In this document: positions 33,430 through 43,420 of the stretch, one piece after another
Layout: each line of letters begins with the position of its first letter
How positions within the stretch are numbered: position 1 is the stretch's first letter
NCBI RefSeq assembly: GCF_002160145.1
Contig: NZ_NFKA01000002.1
Span: 62,001-126,000, forward strand
Source: Gemmiger sp. An194
GTDB lineage: Bacteria > Bacillota > Clostridia > Oscillospirales > Ruminococcaceae
Direction of reading: 5' to 3'
Length of the DNA: 64,000 nt
Position numbers and translations under genes: made by a program
Notes under the pieces: model-generated
What the model was told of the DNA's origin: nothing
The model's database searches: none
The model's input: the letters and a program-made list of their open reading frames with translations, nothing else

Positions 33430-36400
33430 TCACGAAACCAGCGTCGCGTCCACCTGTTCCAGGTCCAGACGCAGCAGCTTGGACACGCCGTCCTCCTGCA
33501 TGGTCACACCGTAAAGCACATCGGCGGCCTCCATGGTGCCGCGGCGGTGGGTGATGACAATGAACTGGGTGTGGTCGGTGATGCGGCGCAGGTACTGGGC
33601 GTAGCGGGCCACGTTCACATCGTCCAGCGCGGCCTCGATCTCGTCCAGGATGCAGAAGGGCGCCGGGTTCACCGCCAGAATGGCAAAGTAGATGCTGATG
33701 GCCACCAGCGCCTGCTCACCACCGGACAGGGCGGCCAGGTTCTTGATGACCTTGCCCGGGGGCGACACCTGAATTTCGATGCCGCATTCCAGCACGTTCA
33801 GCTCATCGTCCAGCTTGAGGCAGGCGGTACCGCCGCCGAACAGCTCGGTGAAGATGCGGCCGAAGTTCCGGTTGATCTCGGCAAAGCTGCGGGTAAAGAT
33901 GTCCTGCATTTCGGTGGAGAGCTCGGCGATCATTCTCGCCAGCTCGGTGCGGCTCTTCTCCACATCCTGCACCTGGTTCTTTAAGAAGGTGTAGCGCTCG
34001 CTCACCTCTTTGTATTCCTCGATGGCACCCACGTTCACGTTGCCCAGAGCGCGGATACGGCCCCGGGTCTCGGCCACCTGGCGGCGCAGGTCGGCGGCGC
34101 TTTCAAAGGGCACGCAGAAGGACTGTGCATCGCTCATGGTCAGCTGGTATTCCTCCCACAGCTTGGCGATCAGCTCGTCGTACTCCTTTTCGGCGGCGGC
34201 CTTGCGCTCGTTCAGGCGGGCCATCTCCTGGCTCATCTTTTCACGCTCGTCGCTCACCGCCCGCTGGCGCTGGCTCTCGCGGCTGATGCTGCCTTCCTTC
34301 TGCATCCGCTCCTCGGCGGCCTTGCGGATGGCCTCCTCGGCCTCGCGGATGCGCCCGGCGCTCTTTTCCTTTTCCTCCTGGATGGTGCGGATGCTCTGCT
34401 CGTGCTCCTCGTTGGCTTTTTTCAGCCGCTCGATGTTCTCCCGCAGAGCCAGCTCCCGCTGACCGCTCTCGCCGTGACGGCTTTCCAGATCCCGGATGGA
34501 GGCCTCGTGCAGGCTCACGTCCTTCTCGGCGGCCAGACGGGCCAGGCGGGTCTCGCTCAGCTCATCGGACAGGCGGGCCCGGGTGGCCAGGAAGCTGTCG
34601 TCGCTTCCGGCCAGCTCGGCCAGCTCCGCCTCCAGAGCGGCGATCTGCTGGCCCAGACGAGTCTCCTCGGCCTTGGCCTCCTCCAGCTCCCTGCGGCTGC
34701 CGCGGATGGTCTCGTTCAGCTGCTCGCACTCGGCGGCGCGCAGCTGGGCGGCGGCCTGGGCCTGGCTGATGGCCGCTTCGATGCGGCGCAGTTCGCCCTC
34801 GGCCCGGATCTTATCGCCGCCCGCAGTGATGGCCTCGCTGGAGGCGGCGGTCAGCTGGGCATTCAGGGCTTCCACCTCGGCCTTCAGCTTGTCCGCCGCG
34901 GCCTGAGCCTGGCCCTGCTTATTCTGCAGGGAACCGATCTTCTTGCGCAGATCCTCAATTTCCTGGCGGCGGCTGAACAGGCCGGCGGACTGGCTCACGC
35001 TACCACCGGTGAAGGAACCGCCCGCGTTGATGACCTGACCATCGGCGGTGACGATCCGGTTGCGATAGTCCAGCGCACGGGCGACCCGGCTGGCCTCCTC
35101 GATCTCGTCCACCACGATGATGCGGCCCAGGAGGTTCGCCACGATGTTGTTGTATTTGGGGTCATAGTCCACTAGACTGGACGCCACCCGGGCGCTGCCG
35201 GTCAAGCGGGAGGCATCGAAGTGACTGCCCTTCACGGTATCCAGCGGCAGGAAGGTGGCCCGGCCCGCACGCTCGTTGCGCAGGAAGGCCATGGCGGCCT
35301 TGGCGGCGGTTTCACCGTCCACCACGATGTTCTGCAGCGCGAAGCCCAGAGCGGTCTCGATGGCCACCTCATAGCCCGGCTGCACCGTGAGGATGCTGCT
35401 CACCGGGCCGATGATGCCCCGCAGGCGGTGGTTCTGAGCGGCCTTCATCACGGTCTTGACGCTGTGCTGGTAGCCATTCATGTTCCGTTCCAGATCGGTC
35501 AGCAGCTGCAGCCGCTGGGTGGAGGCCTCCAGCTGACGGTTCAGCTGGGCGGCGGTGCCGTCCGCCTCCTCCAGCTGCTTTTGCCGGCTGGACAGCTTCA
35601 GGTTCAGACCATTTTTCACATTTTCCAGCCGGGTCAGGCTTTCCTCCAGGGTGTTTAAGTAGGTCCTGGTGTCGGCCAACTCGCCTTCCAGCTCCTCCAG
35701 CCCCTGGCCGGAAGCGGGTTCGTTCTGCAACGTTTCCAGACGCTGGGCAGCGGTAGCGGCAGTGCTTTCGCAGCCCGCGGCCCGCACCTTTTCGGCGGTC
35801 TGGCGCTCGGTCAGCTCGGCCAGCACCCCGGTCACCTGACCCCGGCGCTCACCGGTGGCGGCGTTTTCCGCCTGGATGCGCCGGAGCATCTCTTCCTTTT
35901 CCCGAATCTGTCCGTCCAGCTGTTCAATGGTTTTCCGGATGGCCTCAATGCCTTCCCGGTGCTGCTGCATCTGGGCGGCAAAGCTCTCGCGCCCGGCCCC
36001 GCTTTCTTCCAGCTGACGGGAAAGGTCCGCCATGGTCTCGGTGTTGTGGCGGATGTCGTTGTGCAGCACGGCGATTCGGCTGTCGCTGCCCGCCACCTCT
36101 TCGGTGATGGTGCGGATCTCGCCGTTCAGCCGGTCCACCTCCATGGTGAGGCGGTTCATCTCGGCCCGGATGCCCTCGGTGGAGGCGTCGATGGCCTCGA
36201 TCTCGGCGGTCATCCGGTCGTAGTCCGCCTGGGCGGTCTCGTAACGGCGCTGCTGGCCGCGCACCGTCTCTTTGGCGGTCTTTACGCTGTCCACCCAGAG
36301 GGTGACCTCCAGCTCCTTGCGGCGGGCGGAAAGCTCCAGGAATTGCTGGGCCTTGGCGCTCTCCTTTTCCAGGGGACCCACCCGGCTTTCCAGCTCGTCC

Positions 36401-36987
36401 AGAATATCGTGCAGGCGCTCCAGATTGTCCTCGGCGCTGGCAAGGCGGCGCTCGGCCTCGTTTTTGCGGTAGCGGTAGCGGGCAATGCCGCTGGCTTCCT
36501 CAAAAATCTCCCGGCGCTCGGCACTTTTGGCAGCCACGATCTCGGCAATACGGCCCTGCCCGATGATGGAGTAGCCGTCCCGGCCAAGGCCGGTGTCCAG
36601 GAAAAGCTCGTAGATGTCCTTCAGGCGCACGTTCTGGCCGTTGATGGAATACTCGCTCTCGCCGCTGCGGTAGTACTTGCGGCCGATGACCACCTCGTCG
36701 GCGTTCACGTCGATGCGCCGGTCGGAGTTGTCCACCGTCAGGTTCACGCTGGCAAAGCCCATGGCCCCGCGGCTCTGGGTGCCGCCGAAGATCACGTCCT
36801 CCATCTTGCCCGCACCGCGCAGCTGGCGGCTGCTGGTCTCGCCCAGCACCCAGCGGATGGCGTCGGAGATGTTGCTTTTGCCGGAACCGTTCGGCCCCAC
36901 CACCGCGGTGATGCCCCGGTCAATGGGGATCTTGATGCGGTCCGGGAAGCTTTTGAAGCCCTGTATCTCTAGTTCCTTTAATACCAT
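33430..36987 (-). CDS. smc: Chromosome segregation ATPase SMC
   Basis: An 1185-residue SMC protein. Walker A GPNGSGKSN is near residue 32; two long coiled coils flank a hinge at about 500-670 (GIIGPVSSILTV, then GGSFTGGSVSQSAG with its conserved glycines). The C-terminal head has the signature LSGGEQALVAIS near 1085 and Walker B FCILDEIEAALDD near 1110. It acts as a dimer with ScpA/ScpB, whose genes are not in the window. ATG follows GGGAGG. It sits in the rnc-smc-ftsY order. Confidence 0.98.
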   Translation of the reverse strand: MVLKELEIQGFKSFPDRIKIPIDRGITAVVGPNGSGKSNISDAIRWVLGETSSRQLRGAGKMEDVIFGGTQSRGAMGFASVNLTVDNSDRRIDVNADEVVIGRKYYRSGESEYSINGQNVRLKDIYELFLDTGLGRDGYSIIGQGRIAEIVAAKSAERREIFEEASGIARYRYRKNEAERRLASAEDNLERLHDILDELESRVGPLEKESAKAQQFLELSARRKELEVTLWVDSVKTAKETVRGQQRRYETAQADYDRMTAEIEAIDASTEGIRAEMNRLTMEVDRLNGEIRTITEEVAGSDSRIAVLHNDIRHNTETMADLSRQLEESGAGRESFAAQMQQHREGIEAIRKTIEQLDGQIREKEEMLRRIQAENAATGERRGQVTGVLAELTERQTAEKVRAAGCESTAATAAQRLETLQNEPASGQGLEELEGELADTRTYLNTLEESLTRLENVKNGLNLKLSSRQKQLEEADGTAAQLNRQLEASTQRLQLLTDLERNMNGYQHSVKTVMKAAQNHRLRGIIGPVSSILTVQPGYEVAIETALGFALQNIVVDGETAAKAAMAFLRNERAGRATFLPLDTVKGSHFDASRLTGSARVASSLVDYDPKYNNIVANLLGRIIVVDEIEEASRVARALDYRNRIVTADGQVINAGGSFTGGSVSQSAGLFSRRQEIEDLRKKIGSLQNKQGQAQAAADKLKAEVEALNAQLTAASSEAITAGGDKIRAEGELRRIEAAISQAQAAAQLRAAECEQLNETIRGSRRELEEAKAEETRLGQQIAALEAELAELAGSDDSFLATRARLSDELSETRLARLAAEKDVSLHEASIRDLESRHGESGQRELALRENIERLKKANEEHEQSIRTIQEEKEKSAGRIREAEEAIRKAAEERMQKEGSISRESQRQRAVSDEREKMSQEMARLNERKAAAEKEYDELIAKLWEEYQLTMSDAQSFCVPFESAADLRRQVAETRGRIRALGNVNVGAIEEYKEVSERYTFLKNQVQDVEKSRTELARMIAELSTEMQDIFTRSFAEINRNFGRIFTELFGGGTACLKLDDELNVLECGIEIQVSPPGKVIKNLAALSGGEQALVAISIYFAILAVNPAPFCILDEIEAALDDVNVARYAQYLRRITDHTQFIVITHRRGTMEAADVLYGVTMQEDGVSKLLRLDLEQVDATLVS

Positions 36988-37135
36988 AAATCCTCCCTGG
37001 GATCATTTGGATGCGAATGCGATTGCTTCGCTCCGGCAGGAGAAAGCCGCGCAGCCCGCTTTTGGCTGCGCTGTTTTCTCGCGCCGGGCAAAAACGGTGC
37101 GGCACAGGAGATTTCCCGCGCCACACCGGCCCGAT

Positions 37136-37801
37136 TCAGTCCACCAGGCCCATCAGGCGCAGGGCCTCCTTGGCGGCCGCCTGCTCGGCGGCCTTTTTGC
37201 TGTGACCCACGCCCCGGCCGATCAGGTTGGAGTTCAGGTACACGGCCATGGAGAACCGCTTGTCGTGGTCCGGGCCGTCCTCGCCCTCCAGCTCGTAGCG
37301 CAGCCGCTCCTCCGGGTTCTGCTGGATGACCTCCTGCAGCTGGGTCTTGTAGTCCGCCTCGGCGGTCTTGCCCTCAGTGATGAAGGGCAGGATGAAGGCG
37401 CGGGCCACCTCGATGCCGCCGTCCAGATACAGAGCGGCGATGAGGGCCTCAAAGGCGTCGCTCACCACGCTGGGGCGGTGACGGCCGCCGCCCCGCTCCT
37501 CGCCCTTGCCCAGGCGCAGAAAGCTGCCCAGGTCGATCTCCTTGGCGAACTCGTACAGGGCGCTCTCGCACACAAGGCTGGCCCGGGCCCGGGTCAATTC
37601 ACCCTCCGGCCGGTCCTTCCACTGATGGAACAGGTGATCTGCCACCACGATGGACAAGACGCTGTCGCCCAGAAACTCCAGCCGCTCGTTGTGGTGGATG
37701 GGGGTCTTGCTCTCGTTGGCAAAGCTGGTGTGGGTAAGAGCCGTTTCCAGCAGGGTGGAATCTTTGAATGTATAACCGATGATGGTTTCCAACTGATGCA
37801 T
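37136..37801 (-). CDS. rnc: Ribonuclease III
   Basis: A 221-residue double-strand-specific RNase that processes rRNA precursors and structured mRNAs. The catalytic signature HNERLEFLGDSVL is near residues 37-49, and VVSDAFEALIAALYLD near 112 supplies the second acidic pair. The dsRNA-binding domain follows (DYKTQLQEVIQQNP, ending GHSKKAAEQAAAKEAL). It starts 3 bases after plsX ends; the fab and acpP genes usually found between plsX and rnc are absent. The 148 bases between rnc and smc hold only a weak GC hairpin. Confidence 0.96.
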   Translation of the reverse strand: MHQLETIIGYTFKDSTLLETALTHTSFANESKTPIHHNERLEFLGDSVLSIVVADHLFHQWKDRPEGELTRARASLVCESALYEFAKEIDLGSFLRLGKGEERGGGRHRPSVVSDAFEALIAALYLDGGIEVARAFILPFITEGKTAEADYKTQLQEVIQQNPEERLRYELEGEDGPDHDKRFSMAVYLNSNLIGRGVGHSKKAAEQAAAKEALRLMGLVD

Positions 37802-37804
37802 GTG

Positions 37805-38812
37805 TTACGCTTCTTTCTCTTCGCTGGTCAGGTTGCGGGCCATCACGCCGCACAGATCGTTCTCCACGCAGAGCTTCGCCTGGCGGATGGCCTGATGGAT
37901 GGCCCGGGCATTGGAGGAGCCGTGGGCCTTGATGACCGGCTTGGCCGCTCCCAGGAAGGGCGCGCCGCCGTATTCGTCGGCATCCATGCCCTTTTTGAAG
38001 TCGGCCACGCCGTCCTTGAGCAGCAGGTAGGCCAGTGCGCCCTTGACGCCGCTCTTGAACAGCCCCTTCAGCTTTGCGCCGAAGAACTTGGCCAGGCCCT
38101 CGGTGAGCTTTAGGATCACGTTGCCGGTGAAGCCGTCGGCCACCACCACGTCGGCCACGCCGGCGGGGATGTCCCGAGGCTCCACGTTGCCCACAAAGTT
38201 AATGCGGTTATTGGCTTTCAGCAGGGCGTGGGCCTCCACATAGGTGGGGGTGCCCTTGGACTCCTCGGCGCCGTTGTTCACCAGCGCCACGCGGGGGTTC
38301 TTTACGCCCATGACCTTTTCCATGTAGACGCTGCCCATTACGCCGAAGGCCTCCAGCATGGAGGGGCGGCATTCCACGTTGGCGCCGGAATCCAGCAGCA
38401 TGAAGGGGGTCTTGCCGGGGATGATGGTGGCCAGCGCCGGGCGCTTGATGCCCTTCACGGTGCGCACGATCAGGCTGGTGCCCACGTGCAGCGCGCCGGT
38501 GGAGCCGGCGGACACAAAGGCGTCGCCCTTGCCCTCGGCCAGCAGCTTCAGGCCCACCACCATGCTGGAATCCTTTTTGGTGCGCACGGCCTTGGCGGGC
38601 TCGTCGCACATTTCAATGGTCTCGGTGGCGTTCACGATCTCGATGTGATCCAGCTTCAGGTTGTTCTCCCTGGCACAGGCGGCGATCTTCTCGGCATCGC
38701 CCACGGCGATGATCTCCAGATCCGGCGCAAAGGTAACCACTGCGTCGGCCGCGCCCTTCAGGATCTCGGCGGGGGCGTTATCGCCGCCCATTGCGTCCAG
38801 AATGATTTTCAT
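37805..38812 (-). CDS. plsX: Phosphate acyltransferase PlsX
   Basis: A 335-residue peripheral membrane enzyme that makes acyl-phosphate from acyl-ACP for the PlsY step of phosphatidate synthesis. Typical segments are ILDAMGGDNAPAEILKGA at the N-terminus, MVVGLKLLAEGKGDAFVSAGSTGAL (in part: AFVSAGSTGAL near 95), LDSGANVECRP near 145, VALVNNGAEESKG near 175 and ADGFTGNVILK near 222. The ATG at 38812 is preferred to a GTG three codons earlier because the GTG overlaps the AAAGGGTG ribosome site. Confidence 0.95.
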   Translation of the reverse strand: MKIILDAMGGDNAPAEILKGAADAVVTFAPDLEIIAVGDAEKIAACARENNLKLDHIEIVNATETIEMCDEPAKAVRTKKDSSMVVGLKLLAEGKGDAFVSAGSTGALHVGTSLIVRTVKGIKRPALATIIPGKTPFMLLDSGANVECRPSMLEAFGVMGSVYMEKVMGVKNPRVALVNNGAEESKGTPTYVEAHALLKANNRINFVGNVEPRDIPAGVADVVVADGFTGNVILKLTEGLAKFFGAKLKGLFKSGVKGALAYLLLKDGVADFKKGMDADEYGGAPFLGAAKPVIKAHGSSNARAIHQAIRQAKLCVENDLCGVMARNLTSEEKEA

Positions 38813-38854
38813 GGTTTGCACACCCTTTCTATGCTGCTGTGTTTCGCTTCGTTT

Positions 38855-40165
38855 TTACTGCGCGTTTTCGGTCCACTGCTCCATGGCGGCAACCGCCCGG
38901 TTGGCAATGGCCAGGTACCGCTCCCGCTTGTCCCGGATATGCTCGGCCAGCGGGGGCAGGATGCCCATGTTCGCGCCCATGGGCTGGAAGTTCTTGTTCT
39001 CGGTGGTGATGTAGCGCACCAGCTGGCCCAGCATGGTCTCGGCGGGCAGCTCGGGCAGCTGACGTTCCTCCAGTGCGGCCAGGATGCTGCGGGCCGCCAG
39101 CAGGCCGCAGGCGGCGCTTTCCATATAGCCCTCGAAACCGGTGATCTGGCCCGCGAAATACACCTTGGGGTGCTTTTTCAGGTTCAGGCCCGCGCTCAGC
39201 AGGTGGGGGCTGTTCAGGAAGGTGTTCCGGTGCATCACACCGTAGCGCACGAACTCGGCGTTTTCCAGACCGGGGATCATGGAGAACACCCGCTTCTGCT
39301 CGCCGAATTTCAGGTTGGTCTGGAAGCCCACGATGTTGTAGAGGGTTCCGCCCGTGTTCTCCCGCCGCAGCTGCACGTTGGCCCAGGGCCGGTGGCCGGT
39401 GCGGGGGTCGGTGAGGCCCACCGGGCGCAGGGGGCCGAAGCGCATGGTGTCGGCCCCGCGGGAAGCCATCACCTCGATGGGCATGCAGCCCTCGTAGACG
39501 GTGAGCTTGCCGTCGAACTCATGCAGAGGGGCTTTTTCCGCGCTCACCAGAGCGGCGTGGAAGGCCTCGTACTCTTCCTTATTAAAGGGGCAGTTCAGGT
39601 AGTCCGCGTCGCCCCGGCCGTAACGGCTGGCGGCGAAGACCTTGTTCATGTCCAGGCTTTCGGCGGTGACGATGGGGGCCGCCGCGTCGTAAAAGCTCAG
39701 CTTGTCGCCCCCGGTCAGCCGGGTGATCTCGTCGGCCAGAGCCCCTTCGGTGAGGGGGCCGGTGGCCACCAGCGTGAGCCGGTTCTCGTCAATGGCGGTG
39801 ACCTCGCCGGTGTGCAGGGTGATGTTCGGCTGGCTCTTCACCATTTTGGTGACCGCGGCGCTGAAGGCGTCCCGGTCCACGGCCAGCGCGCCGCCCGCTG
39901 CCACGCGGGTGGCCTCGGCGGCCTTGAGCAGATGGCTGCCCAGCAGCTTCATTTCGGCTTTCAGCAGGCCGGACGCGGAGTCCAGCCGGTCGGCCTTCAG
40001 GCTGTTGGAGCAGACCAGCTCGGCAAAGCCCTCACTTTTGTGGGCGGGGCTGAATTTGACCGGCTTCTGCTCGTACAGATCCACCTGTACGCCCTGCTCG
40101 GCCAGCCAGAGGGCGGCCTCGCAGCCCGCAAGGCCCGCCCCTAAGATCGTTACTTGTTTTTCCAT
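38855..40165 (-). CDS. trmFO: tRNA uracil-5-methyltransferase TrmFO
   Basis: A 436-residue FAD protein that forms m5U54 in tRNA using methylenetetrahydrofolate, the Firmicutes counterpart of TrmA. The FAD loop is ILGAGLAGCEAAL at residues 7-19. VCSNSLKADRL near 51 holds the cysteine region of the family, and the second FAD segment FAGQITGFEGYMESAA is near 345. Length is normal (about 435-450). It begins 9 bases downstream of topA, a pairing common in Firmicutes (topA-trmFO), and is followed by plsX. Confidence 0.96.
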   Translation of the reverse strand: MEKQVTILGAGLAGCEAALWLAEQGVQVDLYEQKPVKFSPAHKSEGFAELVCSNSLKADRLDSASGLLKAEMKLLGSHLLKAAEATRVAAGGALAVDRDAFSAAVTKMVKSQPNITLHTGEVTAIDENRLTLVATGPLTEGALADEITRLTGGDKLSFYDAAAPIVTAESLDMNKVFAASRYGRGDADYLNCPFNKEEYEAFHAALVSAEKAPLHEFDGKLTVYEGCMPIEVMASRGADTMRFGPLRPVGLTDPRTGHRPWANVQLRRENTGGTLYNIVGFQTNLKFGEQKRVFSMIPGLENAEFVRYGVMHRNTFLNSPHLLSAGLNLKKHPKVYFAGQITGFEGYMESAACGLLAARSILAALEERQLPELPAETMLGQLVRYITTENKNFQPMGANMGILPPLAEHIRDKRERYLAIANRAVAAMEQWTENAQ

Positions 40166-40174
40166 AGCTCTCCG

Positions 40175-42259
40175 TTACTGTTTGTTCACCTGAGTCTCAA
40201 AACCGCAGCCTTCCTTTGCGCAGTACAGGCGGCTGCCCTTTTTGAACAGGGTCGCGCCGCACTTCTCGCAGGTCTGGGCCACCGGCTCATCCCAGGTCAT
40301 AAAGTCGCAATTGGGGTAATTCTCGCAGCCGTAGTACACACGGCCCTTGGCGCTCTTGCGCAGCAGCATGCGGCCGCCGCACTTGGGGCACTTGCCGCCG
40401 GTGTCCTTCACCAGGCGCTTGGTGTTGGTGCATTCCGGGAAGCCCGGGCAGGCCAGGAACTTGCCGTAGCGGCCGGTCTTGATGACCATCTTGCGGCCGC
40501 ACTTTTCGCAGATCTCGTCGGTCTCCTCGTCGGGCACCTTGATCTTCTTCCCCTCCATGTCCTTCTCGGCCTTTTCCAGCGCGGCGGCGAAGCCCTTGTA
40601 GAAGGAATCGATGGTGGTGCGCCAGTCGGCACTGCCATTTTCCACCTTATCCAGGTTCTTTTCCATGCCGGCAGAGAAGGTCACGTCCACGATGTCCGGG
40701 AATTCCTGCATCATCAAATCGTTGATGGTACGGCCCAGCAGGGTGGGCTTGAGCTTCTTCTGCTCCCGTTCCACATAGCCGCGGTCGATGATGGTGGTGA
40801 TGATGGGCGCGTAGGTGGAGGGGCGGCCGATGCCGTTTTCCTCCAGACTGCGGATCAGGGTGGCTTCGGTGTAGCGGGCGGGGGGCTGGGTGAACTTCTG
40901 CTCCGGGGTCAGGGCCCGCAGCTTCAGGGTCTGGCCCTGTTCCAGCGGAGGCAGGGCGGTCTCCTTCTTCTCCTTCTCGTCGGTGACCTCCTCGTACAGG
41001 GCGGTGAACCCCTCGAAGGTGACCACGTAGCCGCTGGCCCGGAACTGGTAGTCCGCCGCGGTGATGTGGGCGGAGACGGTGTCCTGCTCGCAGTCGCTCA
41101 TCTGGCTGGCGATGAACCGGCTCCAGATCAGCCGGTAAAGCTTGGCGATGTCGCCGGAGATGCTCTTTTCCGCCTCGTCCGGGGTCAGGCCGGGCACGCT
41201 GGGCCGGATGGCCTCGTGGGCGTCCTGAGCGGCGGTGGCGCTGCGGCTCTTGTAGGTGCGCTTGGTGGGGCAGACGTACCGCTCACCGTAAGCGCCGGTG
41301 ATATATTCCTTGGCACCGGCCACTGCTTCGTCGGAAACGCGCAGGCTGTCGGTACGCATGTAGGTGATCAGACCCATGGTGCCCCGGCCGGCGATGTCCA
41401 CGCCTTCGTACAGGGTCTGGGCGGCCCGCATGGTGCGGGTGGCGGTGAAGCCCAGGCGGCGGCTGGCCTCCTGCTGCAGGGTGGAGGTGATGAAGGGCGG
41501 CGCGGGAACCTTCTTGCGGTGGCCGCGCTTCAATTCGGTCACGGTGTAGTCCGCGCCCTCCAGATCCTTCACGATGCCCATGGCCTGGGCCTCGTTGGTG
41601 ACCTCCATCTTTTTGCCCGCGGCGGTGCCGTAGAAGCGGGCGGTGAACTTTTTCTGGCTGGACGGCGGCGACAGGGTGGCGTCCAGGTTCCAGTATTCCT
41701 CGGGCTTGAAGTTCTCGATCTCCTTTTCCCGGTCCACGATCAGCCGCACGGCCACGCTCTGCACCCGTCCGGCGGACAGGCCCCGGCGCACCTTGCGCCA
41801 CAGAAACGGGCTGAGCTTGTAGCCCACCAGACGGTCCAGAATGCGGCGGGCCTGCTGGGCGTTGAACAGGTCGATGTCGATGGCCCGGGGATGGGACATG
41901 CCCTCGGTGACGCCCTTCTTGGTGATCTCACCGAAGGTGACCCGGTTGGCGTCCTCGATGTTCAGACCCAAGAGATGGGCCAGATGCCAGCTGATGGCCT
42001 CGCCCTCACGGTCCGGGTCAGTGGCAAGGAAGACCTGGTCGGCCTTTTTGGCCTCGCTCTTCAATTCCTTGATGAGCTTTTCCTTGCCCTTGATGTTGAT
42101 ATACTGCGGGGTGTAGTCGTGGTCCACATCGATGCCCAGCTGGCTGGCGGGCAGATCGCGGATGTGGCCCATGCTGGCGGTGACTTCGTAGCCATCGCCC
42201 AGATATTTCCGAATGGTCTTCGCCTTGGCAGGCGACTCCACGATAACTAGCTTAGACAT
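40175..42259 (-). CDS. topA: DNA topoisomerase I
   Basis: A 694-residue type IA topoisomerase that relaxes negative supercoils. The Toprim domain is at the start (LVIVESPAKAKTI, then ATDPDREGEAI near 83). The active-site Tyr is in GLITYMRTDSL near residue 300. Three C-terminal zinc-ribbon repeats follow from about 575: CEKCG...CPGFPEC, CPKCGG...CENYPNC, and CEKCG...CAKEGC. ATG follows GGGAGAG. It is between dprA and trmFO, the typical Firmicutes order. Confidence 0.97.
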   Translation of the reverse strand: MSKLVIVESPAKAKTIRKYLGDGYEVTASMGHIRDLPASQLGIDVDHDYTPQYINIKGKEKLIKELKSEAKKADQVFLATDPDREGEAISWHLAHLLGLNIEDANRVTFGEITKKGVTEGMSHPRAIDIDLFNAQQARRILDRLVGYKLSPFLWRKVRRGLSAGRVQSVAVRLIVDREKEIENFKPEEYWNLDATLSPPSSQKKFTARFYGTAAGKKMEVTNEAQAMGIVKDLEGADYTVTELKRGHRKKVPAPPFITSTLQQEASRRLGFTATRTMRAAQTLYEGVDIAGRGTMGLITYMRTDSLRVSDEAVAGAKEYITGAYGERYVCPTKRTYKSRSATAAQDAHEAIRPSVPGLTPDEAEKSISGDIAKLYRLIWSRFIASQMSDCEQDTVSAHITAADYQFRASGYVVTFEGFTALYEEVTDEKEKKETALPPLEQGQTLKLRALTPEQKFTQPPARYTEATLIRSLEENGIGRPSTYAPIITTIIDRGYVEREQKKLKPTLLGRTINDLMMQEFPDIVDVTFSAGMEKNLDKVENGSADWRTTIDSFYKGFAAALEKAEKDMEGKKIKVPDEETDEICEKCGRKMVIKTGRYGKFLACPGFPECTNTKRLVKDTGGKCPKCGGRMLLRKSAKGRVYYGCENYPNCDFMTWDEPVAQTCEKCGATLFKKGSRLYCAKEGCGFETQVNKQ

Positions 42260-42310
42260 AGTACTCTCCCTTGCACAGAGCGCCCTGCCGCAAAAGGGGC
42301 GGGCAGCTGT

Positions 42311-43420
42311 TTATGCGCGCCGGTATTGCCCTCCGGCGCCGGAAACGGCAATGCCGCTGACCTCCAGCTCCATCAGGGCGGCCAGCGCCTGACCGGCGGA
42401 AAGGCCGGCCGCTTTTGCCAGTGGTTCCAGGCCCTGGGCCTGGCTGGTGAGCGCCTTCTGCATGGCTTTCGCCTCGGCGCTCAGATTCAGATTCGGGGCC
42501 GCCGGGCGTGCCCGGCGGGATGCGGGTTTTTGCGGCGCGGGCTCGATGCCCAGATGCCGCAGGATCGGTGCTGCGCTGGGGGCGGCGTAGGCCTGGCCCT
42601 CCTCCAGCAGCTGGTTGGTGCCCCCGCACAGGGGGCTGAAGATCGCGCCCGGCACCGCAAATACAGTGCGGCCGTAGCGCTTTGCATGGCCCACGGTGTT
42701 CATGGTGCCGCTTTTCTGGCGGGCCTCCACCACGCAAACCGCATCCGCCAGGGCGGCAATGATCCGGTTGCGCTGCAAAAAGCCCCCGGCCCCGGTGGCT
42801 TCCCCCGGGGCAAACTCGCTGATGACCGCGCCGCAGCCCTGCTCCATCTCGGAGCGCAGGCGGCGGTTGGTCACCGGGTAGGTTTTGTCGATGGCGGTCC
42901 CCAGCACCCCAACGGTGGGGGCACCGGCGGCCACGGCGGCCTTGTGAGCCTCACTGTCCAGCCCGTCGGCCAGACCGCTCACAAGGCAGATACCCGCCTG
43001 GGCCAGCTGGCCGCCGATGAGGGCGGCGGCCTCCACCCCGTAGCTGCTGGGGCGGCGGCTGCCGATCATGGCCACGGCTGCAGGTTGGGAAAGGGCGGAC
43101 ACATCGCCGGTGCAGTAGAGCACCGGGGGCGCGTCGGAAAGGGCGGTCAGCCGGGCGGGATAGTCCTCCTCATCCTGGCAGAGCACCCGCACGCCCATGT
43201 GATGGCAGCGGGCCAGAAGCGGCGCAAACTGCTCCGGGGTCAGCTGTTCGGCGCGGCGCAGCTGGGCCGGAGTGAGCAGGCCGGACATGTCCTCTTTGCC
43301 CACTGCTTCATAAAGCTCTCCCGGGGTGCCGTAAAGGGCCAGCACCCGGCCGCAATGGGCCGCGCCCGGTCCCAGCACCGCCGAAAGCCAAAGCCATTCC
43401 AGCTGCCGCCGATCCGTCAC
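42311..43420 (-). CDS. dprA: DNA-processing protein DprA
   Basis: A 369-residue protein that loads RecA on incoming single-stranded DNA during natural transformation. An N-terminal SAM-like helical part (LEWLWLSAVLGPGAA) precedes the Rossmann domain: MIGSRRPSSYG near 115, VSGLADGLDSEAH near 145, VLGTAIDKTYP near 170, and FLQRNRIIAALAD near 210. A winged-helix DML1-like end lies after about 310. The GTG at 43420 overlaps the stop of the upstream methyltransferase gene by 3 bases (GTGA) and has GGGGGGAG; longer frames upstream are shadows. No other competence gene is visible, and the protein is common in non-competent species. Confidence 0.94.
   Translation of the reverse strand: MTDRRQLEWLWLSAVLGPGAAHCGRVLALYGTPGELYEAVGKEDMSGLLTPAQLRRAEQLTPEQFAPLLARCHHMGVRVLCQDEEDYPARLTALSDAPPVLYCTGDVSALSQPAAVAMIGSRRPSSYGVEAAALIGGQLAQAGICLVSGLADGLDSEAHKAAVAAGAPTVGVLGTAIDKTYPVTNRRLRSEMEQGCGAVISEFAPGEATGAGGFLQRNRIIAALADAVCVVEARQKSGTMNTVGHAKRYGRTVFAVPGAIFSPLCGGTNQLLEEGQAYAAPSAAPILRHLGIEPAPQKPASRRARPAAPNLNLSAEAKAMQKALTSQAQGLEPLAKAAGLSAGQALAALMELEVSGIAVSGAGGQYRRA

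Noticed and set aside
36988-37135. GC hairpin between smc and rnc as an operon end
   Set aside because: The 8-base stem has a T-run only on the plus strand, while the genes read on the minus strand.
40154-42250. Plus-strand open frame of 698 codons opposite topA
   Set aside because: It mirrors topA codons; topA has all catalytic motifs and a good start.
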